This document shows, piece after piece, positions 1 through 6,786 of a DNA stretch of 8,012 nucleotides. The stretch lies in assembly GCA_010671965.1 (NCBI GenBank), contig JAAHIC010000173.1, positions 1 through 8,012 on the forward strand, read 5' to 3'. A program made the position numbers and the translations under genes. Source of the stretch: Leptolyngbya sp. SIO4C5 (lineage in GTDB: Bacteria; Cyanobacteriota; Cyanobacteriia; Phormidesmidales; Phormidesmidaceae). Each line of letters starts with the position of its first letter. Position 1 is the first letter of the stretch. The notes beneath the pieces are model-generated. The model made no database searches, was not told where the DNA came from, and worked only from the letters and a program-made list of their open reading frames with translations.

Positions 1-167
1 TTCCTGAGCGCATTGTGGAAAAGGCCGTTAAGGGAATGCTGCCTAAAAACAGCTTAGGCCGCAAGCTATTTACTAAGCTCAAGGTCTACACGGGGCCTGA
101 CCATCCCCATCAGGCCCAGAAGCCTGAAACTTTGATCATCAACACCATTCCTGGAGGAGACAAATAA
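1..167 (+). CDS. rplM: Large ribosomal subunit protein L13 (uL13), C-terminal part
   Basis: This is the 3' end of a gene that begins left of the window; the frame starts with CCT at base 3 and gives 54 residues before TAA at 165-167. The visible peptide begins [20 protein letters not shown], followed by a [11 protein letters not shown] stretch, which is the characteristic L13 C-terminal block (the MLPKN...LGR segment). L13 is an early-assembly protein of the 50S subunit that binds 23S rRNA. The stop codon overlaps the start of rpsI by one base (TAATG), the usual sign of translational coupling, and L13-S9 is a pair conserved across bacteria. Identification rests on family recognition and on the neighbour; both agree. 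Confidence 0.95.
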   Translation, partial: PERIVEKAVKGMLPKNSLGRKLFTKLKVYTGPDHPHQAQKPETLIINTIPGGDK

Positions 168-580
168 TGCAGGCTACTGATCAGTCAGAAAGAGCTGTTT
201 ACTGGGGTACTGGGCGTCGAAAATCAGCCATTGCCAGGGTTCGCCTAGTTCCCGGCAGCGGGCAAATGACTATTAACGGCAAGCCGGGAGAACTGCATCT
301 GCAAGGTAATCCAGCTTACTTAACCGCAGCTAAGGCTCCTTTGGAAACCCTTGGCCTAGAAAATGACTACGACATTTTAGTCAACGTGCGGGGAGGGGGA
401 CTGACCGGACATGCCGATGCCATTCGCTTAGGCGTTGCGAGGGCGCTGTGCGAACTGGATCCGGAAAACCGTAAGCCGCTTAAAATTGAAGGCTATCTCA
501 CGCGGGATCCTCGCTCCAAGGAGCGGAAGAAGTATGGATTGCGCAAGGCGAGAAAAGCGCCTCAGTACTCTAAGCGCTAA
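167..580 (+). CDS. rpsI: Small ribosomal subunit protein S9 (uS9)
   Basis: This encodes 137 residues, the normal length for S9. The protein has the N-terminal [16 protein letters not shown] block, the central [21 protein letters not shown] block, and a basic tail ending [12 protein letters not shown]. The terminal SKR is the tail that in the S9 family reaches the P-site tRNA anticodon region of the 30S subunit. The ATG at 167 is supported by a strong GGAGGAG at 153-159 lying inside the end of rplM, and by the one-base TAATG overlap, so the two genes are probably translationally coupled. A 96-base gap follows before rpmE, in which I see no clear terminator or promoter, so co-transcription with rpmE is likely. 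Confidence 0.97.
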   Translation: MQATDQSERAVYWGTGRRKSAIARVRLVPGSGQMTINGKPGELHLQGNPAYLTAAKAPLETLGLENDYDILVNVRGGGLTGHADAIRLGVARALCELDPENRKPLKIEGYLTRDPRSKERKKYGLRKARKAPQYSKR

Positions 581-676
581 CGGGCTTAGCTCAGGAACTG
601 CGATAACCTCGCTACACTGTAGAGAGACATACTTAACAAATTAGTTATTGCTACTTGAATTTGACGACGTTGAAAA

Positions 677-922
677 ATGCCTAAATCTGACATTCATCCT
701 ACCTGGTACCCCGATGCCAAAGTTTACTGCAATGGCAAGCTAGTCATGACAGTAGGTTCGACCAAACCTGAGCTAAGCGTAGACGTTTGGTCAGGCAATC
801 ATCCTTTCTACACGGGCACTCAGAAGATTATTGATACTGAGGGTCGAGTTGAGCGCTTCTTGCGGAAGTACGGCATGATGGATAGCAATCAAGAGCAGAA
901 AGACGACGCTGCCGAGCAATAG
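677..922 (+). CDS. rpmE: Large ribosomal subunit protein L31 (bL31), zinc-free form
   Basis: This 81-residue protein has the L31 signatures DIHP (residues 5-8), NHPFYTGTQ (41-49) and GRVERFLRKYG (56-66). L31 bridges the 50S and 30S subunits at the central protuberance. In the zinc-binding form four cysteines hold Zn; aligning on DIHP and HPF places Tyr17, Asn19, Trp38 and Asn41 at those sites. Cys18 falls between the first two and is not equivalent, so this is a C-minus L31, as known for cyanobacteria and plastids. The tail after residue 67 is polar and acidic. No good Shine-Dalgarno precedes the ATG, which is common in cyanobacteria. The gene sits between rpsI and prfA, the conserved cyanobacterial order. 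Confidence 0.95.
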   Translation: MPKSDIHPTWYPDAKVYCNGKLVMTVGSTKPELSVDVWSGNHPFYTGTQKIIDTEGRVERFLRKYGMMDSNQEQKDDAAEQ

Positions 923-946
923 CCTCAGCGATCGCCGCTTTGCTTT

Positions 947-978
947 CCGAGTGATTGATCAATCACTCGGAGATTTTT
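947..978 (+). terminator. Rho-independent terminator after rpmE
   Basis: Bases 947-970 form a perfect 24-base palindrome whose left arm is CCGAGTGATTGA. Folded in RNA it gives a 10-bp stem with a GATC loop, extended by a U-A pair (946/971), followed by five T at 974-978. It lies 25 bases after the rpmE stop and 38 bases before the chosen prfA ATG. It would therefore end, or partly attenuate, the ribosomal-protein transcript ahead of prfA. Confidence 0.75.
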
Positions 979-1015
979 CATATGTTACGTCTGTTATCTA
1001 ACTGTGTCCGGTGTC

Positions 1016-2119
1016 ATGGCTGAATCTTACCTGATCGATAAGCTCAATTCGGTTGAGCAAACCTTTACAGAACTGACGCGACGTTTAGCAGATCCCGATG
1101 TCGCTACAGATCCTGATGAGTTTCAGCGTATTGCCAAAGCCCGGGCTTCTCTGGAAGAAACAGTCACGACTTACCATACCTGGAAGGAAACGCAGGAAGA
1201 ACTAGAGGGGGCGCGCGAAGTTTACAAGGAAGCCGCTAGCGATCCTGAACTGAAGGAAATGGCGTCTCTAGAGGTAGAAACGCTGGATCAGCGGCGTGAA
1301 AGCTTAGAAAATCGGCTGAAAGTCCTGCTGCTGCCGCAAGATCCCAATGATGATAAGAACATCATGCTGGAAATCCGGGCTGGTGCCGGAGGAGACGAGG
1401 CCAGCATTTGGGCCGGGGATTTAGTGAGAATGTATTCTCGCTATGCGGAAGGTCAGGGCTGGCGGGTCAAAATGCTGAGCGAGTCTTTGGCTGATATGGG
1501 CGGCTTCAAGGAAGCTATTCTGGAAATTCAAGGGGAGCAGGTCTATAGCAAGCTGAAGTTTGAAGCGGGCGTTCACCGCGTACAGCGCGTGCCCGTAACC
1601 GAAGCGGGGGGGCGAGTTCATACCTCAACAGCAACGGTGGCCATCATGCCCGAAGTGGATGATGTGGAAGTTGAAATTGATCCGGGCGAGATTGAAATGT
1701 CAACAGCCCGTTCTGGCGGCGCTGGCGGACAAAACGTCAACAAAGTTGAAACCGCCGTTGACCTCTTTCACAAGCCGACGGGCATCCGGATTTTCTGTAC
1801 GGAAGAGCGATCGCAGCTACAGAACCGTGAGCGGGCTATGCAGATTTTGCGGGCCAAGCTCTACGAGATGAAGATGCGAGAGCAGCAGGCTGAAGTGACT
1901 TCGATGCGGCGATCGCAGGTAGGCACAGGTGCTCGCTCTGAAAAAATTCGCACCTATAACTACAAAGACAATCGTATTACCGATCATCGCCTGAATCAGA
2001 ACTTCTCTCTCTCCCCGGTCTTAGAAGGTGATATCGAAACCATGATTCAGTCTTGCATTTCTCAAGATCAGCAGGAACGGTTAGAAGAACTGGCAGCCTC
2101 CAACTCGGCTACTGTCTAG
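1016..2119 (+). CDS. prfA: Peptide chain release factor 1 (RF1)
   Basis: RF1 recognises UAA and UAG stop codons in the ribosomal A site and triggers release of the finished peptide. From the ATG at 1016 the protein has 367 residues, the usual size. An N-terminal helical domain is followed by the [11 protein letters not shown] block, then the codon-recognition motif Pro-Val-Thr at residues 193-195 (the RF1-type P-x-T, not the SPF of RF2). The catalytic GGQ is at 237-239 within [15 protein letters not shown]; its Gln is the residue methylated by PrmC in this family. A GTG at 1004 would add four residues (MSGV), but the product beginning [10 protein letters not shown] matches RF1 starts better. 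Neither start has a clear Shine-Dalgarno. Terminators flank the gene on both sides, so it may also have its own promoter. Confidence 0.96.
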   Translation: MAESYLIDKLNSVEQTFTELTRRLADPDVATDPDEFQRIAKARASLEETVTTYHTWKETQEELEGAREVYKEAASDPELKEMASLEVETLDQRRESLENRLKVLLLPQDPNDDKNIMLEIRAGAGGDEASIWAGDLVRMYSRYAEGQGWRVKMLSESLADMGGFKEAILEIQGEQVYSKLKFEAGVHRVQRVPVTEAGGRVHTSTATVAIMPEVDDVEVEIDPGEIEMSTARSGGAGGQNVNKVETAVDLFHKPTGIRIFCTEERSQLQNRERAMQILRAKLYEMKMREQQAEVTSMRRSQVGTGARSEKIRTYNYKDNRITDHRLNQNFSLSPVLEGDIETMIQSCISQDQQERLEELAASNSATV

Positions 2120-2143
2120 CGGTTAACGAATATTTTCTGAGGA

Positions 2144-2169
2144 GGGTACAGTATACCTGTACCCTTTTT
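2144..2169 (+). terminator. Rho-independent terminator after prfA
   Basis: GGGTACAG (2144-2151) pairs with CTGTACCC (2157-2164) around a TATAC loop, and five T follow at 2165-2169. It begins 24 bases after the prfA stop and ends 18 bases before the ATG of the next gene. This placement argues against starting the next protein further upstream at 2053, inside prfA and through this hairpin. Confidence 0.8.
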
Positions 2170-2187
2170 GCGTGGCAAAATCCTAAG

Positions 2188-3453
2188 ATGGCTCGTTTTT
2201 TGCACCTGGCCGACATTCATCTAGGCTTCGATCGCTACGGTAGCTCAGAGCGGACAAAAGACTTTTTCAAATCTTTCAACGATGTCATCGAACGCTACGC
2301 CATCGATGCCGCGGTAGATTTTGTTTTAATCGCCGGGGACTTATTTGAGCACCGCAATATTCAGCCCGCGATTTTGAACCAGGCGCAGATTGCGCTAAAA
2401 AAGCTGCAGGCAGCCGCAATTCCGGTTTTGGCGATCGAGGGTAATCACGATAACCGGCCCTATGGAACGCCCACGAGCTGGTTGAAATATCTGTCAGACT
2501 GGGGCTTACTCAAGCTGTTAGAACCCAATCCGGCTACAGACGAAGCGGCTTTCTATCAGCCCTGGAGCGATCGCACCCGTCGCGGCGGCTACATCGATTT
2601 AGAGTGCGGCGTGCGCGTACTGGGATCGAGCTGGTACGGGGCTGCCGCTCCCCAGGCCATTCAGCAAATTGCTAACGGGCTGCAGCAGCTGCCGGTTGGC
2701 CCCGCCCACACCGTTTTAATGTTCCATCACGGCCTACAAGATCAGGTAGCTCGCTATGCCGGAGCGCTGCGCTATGAGGAAGTCCGTCCCCTCAAGGCTG
2801 CCGGGGTTGACTACCTCGCTTTAGGACATATTCACAAAAATTACGCCGAGGAGGGCTGGATCTTCAATCCGGGTTCTTTAGAAGCGAACAATATTGAAGA
2901 AAGCCAATATCAGCGGGGAGTTTACCTGGTTGAGATCAACGGGCAGGGCATCCAAGCGACGCTGAAGCAGGATTATCATCAGCGGCCTATTGTCCGCTTA
3001 AATTTAAAGGTGCGAGGCCAAGAAACCCTAGAAGACGTTGAACAAATGGCGATCGCGGCTGTGACTACTGCTGTTGACACCGGAGAGATCAAGCCAGATT
3101 TACAACCCATTGTAGAGCTGCGAATTGAGGGCCAGGTTGGCTTTGAACGCTTAGATCTCGATATCCGCCAGTTGCAAAATCAGCTTCAGCAGCAGAGCAA
3201 CGCCCTGATTTTTTTGCTGAAGTATGAGGTTGATCAAGTCGCTTATGCTTCACCGCTCAGCGATGAAAGCCACCGTCTCCAGGTAGAGCAAGAGGTTTTT
3301 CATGACCTGCTCAGTGCTAACAACGTCTATAAAAAGCGAGCGCCTATGCTGGCTCAGGGGCTGATTGATCTCAAGGATATGAGCTTAGAAGATGCAGCGG
3401 AAGCAGCTCAGTACACCTTTTTGCAAACCCTACTTGATGATGAGCCAGCCTGA
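2188..3453 (+). CDS. SbcD/Mre11-family DNA-repair exonuclease (metallophosphoesterase)
   Basis: This 421-residue protein carries all the calcineurin-like phosphoesterase motifs used to hold two metal ions in SbcD/Mre11 nucleases. They are D9-x-H11 (LADIHLGF), GD at 50-51 (GDLFEH), GNHD at 85-88, HH at 180-181 and GHIH at 213-216. SbcD/Mre11 proteins work with the SbcC/Rad50 ATPase to cut DNA ends and hairpins. The C-terminal 200 residues are less conserved and would hold the capping and partner-binding parts; the total length is close to SbcD (about 400). No sbcC-like gene lies in the window, so pairing is inferred only from family. The frame stays open upstream to 2053, but ATG 2188 is chosen because MARFLHLADIHLGF is the expected N-terminus and the upstream part overlaps prfA and its terminator. 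The alternative is a stand-alone exonuclease such as the YhaO type. Confidence 0.88.
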   Translation: MARFLHLADIHLGFDRYGSSERTKDFFKSFNDVIERYAIDAAVDFVLIAGDLFEHRNIQPAILNQAQIALKKLQAAAIPVLAIEGNHDNRPYGTPTSWLKYLSDWGLLKLLEPNPATDEAAFYQPWSDRTRRGGYIDLECGVRVLGSSWYGAAAPQAIQQIANGLQQLPVGPAHTVLMFHHGLQDQVARYAGALRYEEVRPLKAAGVDYLALGHIHKNYAEEGWIFNPGSLEANNIEESQYQRGVYLVEINGQGIQATLKQDYHQRPIVRLNLKVRGQETLEDVEQMAIAAVTTAVDTGEIKPDLQPIVELRIEGQVGFERLDLDIRQLQNQLQQQSNALIFLLKYEVDQVAYASPLSDESHRLQVEQEVFHDLLSANNVYKKRAPMLAQGLIDLKDMSLEDAAEAAQYTFLQTLLDDEPA

Positions 3454-3521
3454 TCTCAAGCATGAGCCAACTATTAGAGTTTTGCGTACCCTAGAATTTA
3501 TCGCTCGTGACTTAACGTGCT

Positions 3522-6005
3522 ATGGCCCCTGACTCTACTGCAGATTCTCCAACGCCGCTTTCTCCTGAGCAGCAAGCTGCTCTCTTTGCTCAAGCAGTTG
3601 CGGCCCTGAAGCATCAAAAATACGAAGCCGCCACTGCCATTCTGCAGCAGCTACTCAGAGGCGCAACCAGCCGTCGCTATCAGGCCAAAGCGCAAATGGG
3701 ACTGGTTAGAGCGCTTGCCGGTCAAGGAGATATCGCAGCGGCGATCGCGCAGTGTCAAGCCCTGCAGCACCATGCCAGTCCTCAAGCGCAAGCCTGGGCC
3801 AAGCGGACTCTAGCCGAATTGCAGATCCAAGCAGCGACAGCCGAGGCCGTAGAACCCCCTCCGGGCCAAGAAGATTTAAGCGGGTTTACGCCGCTTGAGG
3901 CTGAAGCAGCCCCTACGACTCCTGAGAAAGCATCCCCGGCTCCAAAGCCCACTCCTGGCGACATCAGCGGTTTTACCCCTTTAGAAACTTCCGCATCCCA
4001 GCCATCTGAGCAAGATTTGCAGTCGCCTCCCATTGCCCCCACTTCCTCAACGGCTGATAGCTTTGACGGCAGCGGTTCTCTGTTTCAATATGAACGGCTG
4101 AATGCGGCTACGGGTTCTCCGCCGCCTATTCAGGCAGCCTCCACGCCCATCTCCGCTCCAACTGTTGAACCTCAGACGGAGACAAGTCTCCCTGCTGCAG
4201 CCCCCCAAGTGCCTAACCAGACTCAGCTGCCAGATAGGCTGCGATCGCCTCAGGCCCTATCTAGCGCTAAACCAGTTGATGTGTGGCTGCTGAGTGCGAT
4301 CACCGCGATCGCCTGGGTATGGCTATCAACCTGGCTGCTGCATCGAGTCACCCTAGCCCTCAACAGCCTCTTGGCCCTGATCCGCTGGCCTTTCAATCCA
4401 CGACCACTGCTCTTTTTCTACCACAGCCATCCTTTTTTAGTTTTTCTCTTCTGTTTGGGGTTAGTCCTGGCCTCTCCTTGGCTGTTTGACGAACTGCTGA
4501 AACGCCTGTATCAGCTTAAGTCGTTCTCCACGCGGCAGCTAGAAGTTCACAGTCACGAAGCGGTGCTATTGCTGCGCCGGGTCTGTCGTCAGCGTAACTG
4601 GCTCATGCCCGATCTTAAACTGCTGCCGACCTCCATACCGCTCTGCTTTAGCTATGGTTTCAGCCCACGCTATGGCCGTTTGGTGATTAGCCAGGGGGCT
4701 TTGGAGCAGTTCAGCGAAGACGAGCTAGCCGTACTCTATGCCCGTGAGCTGGCGCGGATGGGCCGGAGGGACTGGCCCCTCCTCTCAGGATTGGGACTTT
4801 ATCTACAGTTTTTTTACCAAGGGTACGTGTGGTTAGCCCAGCAAAGCGATCGCCAAACCGCACCTACCTGGCAGAAGCTACTGGGCGTGGCTTCAGCAAT
4901 TTGCTATAGCCTGTACTGGCTGATGCGCAAGCTGGGACTAGGGTTAGCTCGACTCGGCACGGCCAAGAGCGATCGCGCTGCCGCCCGGCTGACTGGCAAT
5001 CCCAATGGCTTGATTAGGGTTTTGCTGAAAACAGCCCGCCTTACAGCCACTCATATTCAAGCTCAGCAACAGGTGCCTACTTTGCTTGAAAGCATTGATT
5101 TACTCACACCACTGAGCGCTCAGGTGGCTATTAGCCAGGGCAGCTTTGCTGAGACTCTACCCTGGTCTGAAATTTTGGCCTGGGATATGCGCAATCCCTA
5201 TCGCCACTGGCTGACCTTCAATCAGCCCCAACCCTTGCTGGGTGAGCGGATTCAGCGGCTGAGCCAGATGGCTGAACAAGAGGGCCTGAAAAGGGCGATC
5301 GCAGAAGTTGCCCTGGATTCCCCCGCCGTTCAAATCAAATCCTTCTCCGCTTTTTATCGCTACTGGCAGCCCCTCGTAAAGCAGGGCGGGCCAATTGTAG
5401 GACTGCTGATAGGCGGAGCCTTGGCCTTAATTCTGTGGTTTATAGGCGGCATTGCCAGTGCCTTTAACATTTGGCAGCTTGACTGGCTCTATCAGGATCA
5501 ATCGCTCTTGCAGGGTAGTCTGCTGATGGGTTTTGGGATTGGCACACTTCTGCGGATTAATCAGCTTTTCCCCGATATCAGTCCGACCCGCAAGTCTTCT
5601 AACCCCGACTTAGCAGCGCTTTACCGTCGTGACGAACTTTTACCCATCGACAGCATCAGGCTTATCGTCGAGGGCCAGCTTCTAGGACATCCGGGCAGCC
5701 TCAACTTGCTGGGCCAAAGCCTACTGCTAAAAACCGATCAGGGCCTGATCAAGCTACACTTTTCTACCGCACTGGGGCCGCTGGGCTACCTTTTCCGGCA
5801 GAGTCAATATCATCCGGCTAGTCTGATAGGACGTTCGGTCACAGTGGCGGGCTGGCTGCGCCGGGGTGGACTGATTTGGTGTGATATTGAGCGTCTTCAG
5901 ACCCAGACAGGCAAAACGATTCGGGGACAAGCGCCTATTTTCTTGACCTGGATTAGCACAGCCGCCACGCTCATGGGTATCTACATTATCTTTCGAGGTG
6001 GCTAA
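3522..6005 (+). CDS. Large membrane protein with M48/HtpX-like domain lacking zinc ligands
   Basis: 827 residues, function unknown. Residues 15-105 are helical and Ala/Gln-rich, resembling TPR-type repeats. Residues 106-250 are a Pro/Ala/Ser/Thr-rich, probably unstructured linker holding two SGFTPLE motifs. Hydrophobic, probably membrane, segments lie at about 254-273, 304-322, 623-648, 660-677 and 806-824. Residues 335-580 resemble an M48 (HtpX-like) peptidase: VISQGALEQFSEDEL leads to the place where HExxH should be, but the sequence there is R408-E-L-A-R412. The downstream ...AD...LTGNP block is present (SDRAAARLTGNP, 483-494), with Thr480 where the third zinc-binding Glu is expected. Only Glu409 of the active site remains, so I infer no protease activity. 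Residues 708-795 look like a small beta domain before the last membrane helix. The start ATG has no clear Shine-Dalgarno. The gene lies 68 bases after the SbcD-like gene and may be transcribed with it. Confidence 0.8.
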   Translation: MAPDSTADSPTPLSPEQQAALFAQAVAALKHQKYEAATAILQQLLRGATSRRYQAKAQMGLVRALAGQGDIAAAIAQCQALQHHASPQAQAWAKRTLAELQIQAATAEAVEPPPGQEDLSGFTPLEAEAAPTTPEKASPAPKPTPGDISGFTPLETSASQPSEQDLQSPPIAPTSSTADSFDGSGSLFQYERLNAATGSPPPIQAASTPISAPTVEPQTETSLPAAAPQVPNQTQLPDRLRSPQALSSAKPVDVWLLSAITAIAWVWLSTWLLHRVTLALNSLLALIRWPFNPRPLLFFYHSHPFLVFLFCLGLVLASPWLFDELLKRLYQLKSFSTRQLEVHSHEAVLLLRRVCRQRNWLMPDLKLLPTSIPLCFSYGFSPRYGRLVISQGALEQFSEDELAVLYARELARMGRRDWPLLSGLGLYLQFFYQGYVWLAQQSDRQTAPTWQKLLGVASAICYSLYWLMRKLGLGLARLGTAKSDRAAARLTGNPNGLIRVLLKTARLTATHIQAQQQVPTLLESIDLLTPLSAQVAISQGSFAETLPWSEILAWDMRNPYRHWLTFNQPQPLLGERIQRLSQMAEQEGLKRAIAEVALDSPAVQIKSFSAFYRYWQPLVKQGGPIVGLLIGGALALILWFIGGIASAFNIWQLDWLYQDQSLLQGSLLMGFGIGTLLRINQLFPDISPTRKSSNPDLAALYRRDELLPIDSIRLIVEGQLLGHPGSLNLLGQSLLLKTDQGLIKLHFSTALGPLGYLFRQSQYHPASLIGRSVTVAGWLRRGGLIWCDIERLQTQTGKTIRGQAPIFLTWISTAATLMGIYIIFRGG
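3870..3986 (+). repeat. Duplicated SGFTPLE linker motif (protein-level repeat)
   Basis: Within the linker of the M48-like protein, EDLSGFTPLE (residues 117-126, bases 3870-3899) is repeated as GDISGFTPLE (residues 146-155, bases 3957-3986). The two copies use different codons for most of the shared residues, so this is not a recent DNA duplication. A much weaker third version may be DSFDGSGSLFQYERL (residues 179-193). Confidence 0.7.
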
Positions 6006-6061
6006 AAGTTAAGAAACATTGCGGTAATGGGCAAAAAGTGTTAATTTTTGTATAGGACTCC

Positions 6062-6088
6062 AGTACACCTAGGTGTGACTTACTTTTT
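6062..6088 (+). terminator. Weak hairpin with T-run after the M48-like gene
   Basis: The 12-base palindrome ACACCTAGGTGT (6065-6076) can extend by three pairs (AGT 6062-6064 with ACT 6078-6080, one bulged G). TAC and five T follow at 6084-6088. It sits 57 bases after the stop codon at 6005 and could be a first, leaky terminator. It could equally be the 5' hairpin of the candidate RNA described next. Confidence 0.4.
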
Positions 6089-6157
6089 AACGAGGTCGCA
6101 TTTGCCCTTGAGGGGTAATAGGTATCAGGTTCTCCTACTCTCAACACAGCAAGATTG

Positions 6158-6183
6158 ACCAGCCGTTGTGCGGCTGGTTTTTT
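6158..6183 (+). terminator. Strong Rho-independent terminator
   Basis: ACCAGCCG (6158-6165) pairs perfectly with CGGCTGGT (6171-6178) around a TTGTG loop, and the T-run reaches 6183. This is one of the strongest terminators in the window. It lies about 150 bases after the nearest stop codon, an unusually large distance for that gene, which supports a separate RNA between them. It also isolates the downstream RNA-binding protein gene, which must have its own promoter. Confidence 0.88.
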
Positions 6184-6786
6184 CTAGGAGCGTCTGTTCT
6201 AGCTGCAAGAGTGTCCTGAATCGCTCCCGCCTGTCTATCCAGCCTCTTAAAAAAATATTCGTTTTTTCCTGCGATTGAAGTTTATTTTCCTTAAAATGAG
6301 AACAGGACTCGCAATTGATAAAGTTGCAGGCGATCGGGGACTGACTGCTGGTTTTGAGCCTCGAACTTTACTTTGTACAGCTTGCTTCTTTGTTTTGGAT
6401 CTGCTTGAATTAGAGTTCTATGGCGCTTTAAACCTGCTTTTCAATACCTACCCTGGGTCGTGGTACCTTAGTGATTGGCGCAATTCGTTGGTAAGCTTTC
6501 TAGGAAAATTAACGTTGTCCGAATCACTTTATGCGGATAGTTCATCGCTAACAGCTCAAATTGGCCTGCGGTTTGATCAGCTATGGCATAGGTTAGCTAT
6601 CTATTTTCAGGCTAAAGGCGATGTCCTCCCACGAAGTTCAGCGTGCGTATCTTCCATTCCAGCGGCGATAAGTTTTTCTCAAATTGCAGATATTAGCCTG
6701 TGGGTACCTGAGCGTTTTGGTTAAGTGCTCTACGGTTTTGCTGTTTAACAAAGTGTTGTGTCCTAATTAGGTTAGAGGTATCTTTT
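6184..6786 (+). other. Long spacer and presumed leader of the RRM protein gene
   Basis: Six hundred bases without a confident gene. The region is richer in A and T than its neighbours, with an A/T tract at 6249-6267 that could be an upstream promoter element. I find no convincing -35/-10 pair. An open frame runs 6275-6724 (TTG start, or ATG at 6296; 149 or 142 residues). It has no Shine-Dalgarno, no recognisable domain, and an unusual Leu/Phe/Ser/Trp-rich composition, so I treat it as probably fortuitous. Cyanobacterial RRM-protein genes are known for long, regulated, often cold-responsive 5' regions, and that is the most economical explanation for this spacer. Confidence 0.5.
6762..6778 (+). 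promoter_or_regulatory. Palindrome abutting the ribosome-binding site of the RRM gene
   Basis: CCTAATTAGG (6762-6771) is a perfect 10-base palindrome directly followed by TTA and the Shine-Dalgarno GAGG (6775-6778), eight bases before the ATG at 6787. The left arm CCTAA can pair with TTAGG, or with one bulge with TTAG(A)G, which would cover the Shine-Dalgarno. The stems are short, so regulation is only a possibility. The ribosome-binding site itself is clear and fixes the start codon. Confidence 0.4.

Larger units (their letters stand above)
928..5302. repeat. HIP1 octamers (GCGATCGC), 11 dispersed copies
   Basis: Exact GCGATCGC copies begin at 928, 1807, 1909, 2567, 3049, 3741, 4241, 4305, 4846, 4969 and 5295. 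One is intergenic (just after rpmE); the others lie inside prfA, the SbcD-like gene and the M48-like gene. A random 8-kb sequence would carry about 0.1. This octamer is the core of the highly iterated palindrome known from many cyanobacterial genomes; its function is unsettled. None is seen after 5302; near misses occur at about 6330 (GCGATCGG) and 7249 (GCGATCAT). The entry marks the span holding the copies, not a continuous repeat. Confidence 0.9.
6060..6183 (+). ncRNA. Candidate structured small RNA or 3' UTR
   Basis: About 124 non-coding bases downstream of the M48-like gene fold into three consecutive hairpins. The first is at 6062-6080. The second pairs TTGAGGG (6108-6114) and following bases with CCTACTCTCAA (6134-6144), with small bulges and a loop TATCAGGTTCT. 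The third is the strong terminator at 6158-6183. A possible -10 element, TATAGG, lies at 6051-6056, but no good -35 is spaced with it. The C/U-rich segment TCTCCTACTCTC (6131-6142) could in principle pair with ribosome-binding sites, as known cyanobacterial small RNAs such as PsrR1 do. I could not match it to any named RNA, and the Yfr1 core ACTCCTCACAC is absent. A processed 3' UTR is the main alternative. Both ends are approximate. Confidence 0.3.

Noticed and set aside
581..676. A promoter between rpsI and rpmE (TACACT at 613-618)
   Set aside because: No -35 element is spaced with it, and the genes are expected to be co-transcribed.
1004..1015. GTG start for prfA adding MSGV
   Set aside because: No ribosome-binding site supports it, and the ATG at 1016 gives the usual RF1 N-terminus. 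The difference is only four residues and cannot be fully excluded.
2053..2187. A 45-residue N-terminal extension of the SbcD-like protein
   Set aside because: It overlaps the end of prfA in another frame, runs through the prfA terminator hairpin and shows no protein-like features. The ATG at 2188 gives the expected nuclease N-terminus.
3782..4042. Minus-strand open frame opposite the M48-like linker
   Set aside because: It is a Gly/Ser/Ala-rich shadow of the Pro/Ala-rich linker and shows no start signal or domain.
6130..6150. Yfr1 small RNA, because of a C/U-rich stretch followed by CAACACA
   Set aside because: The conserved Yfr1 core ACTCCTCACAC is not present; only a loose resemblance is seen.
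6275..6724. A 149-codon open frame as a real gene
   Set aside because: TTG start, no Shine-Dalgarno, no recognised domain, unusual composition, and a position in the leader region of the RRM gene. Kept only as a point for checking.
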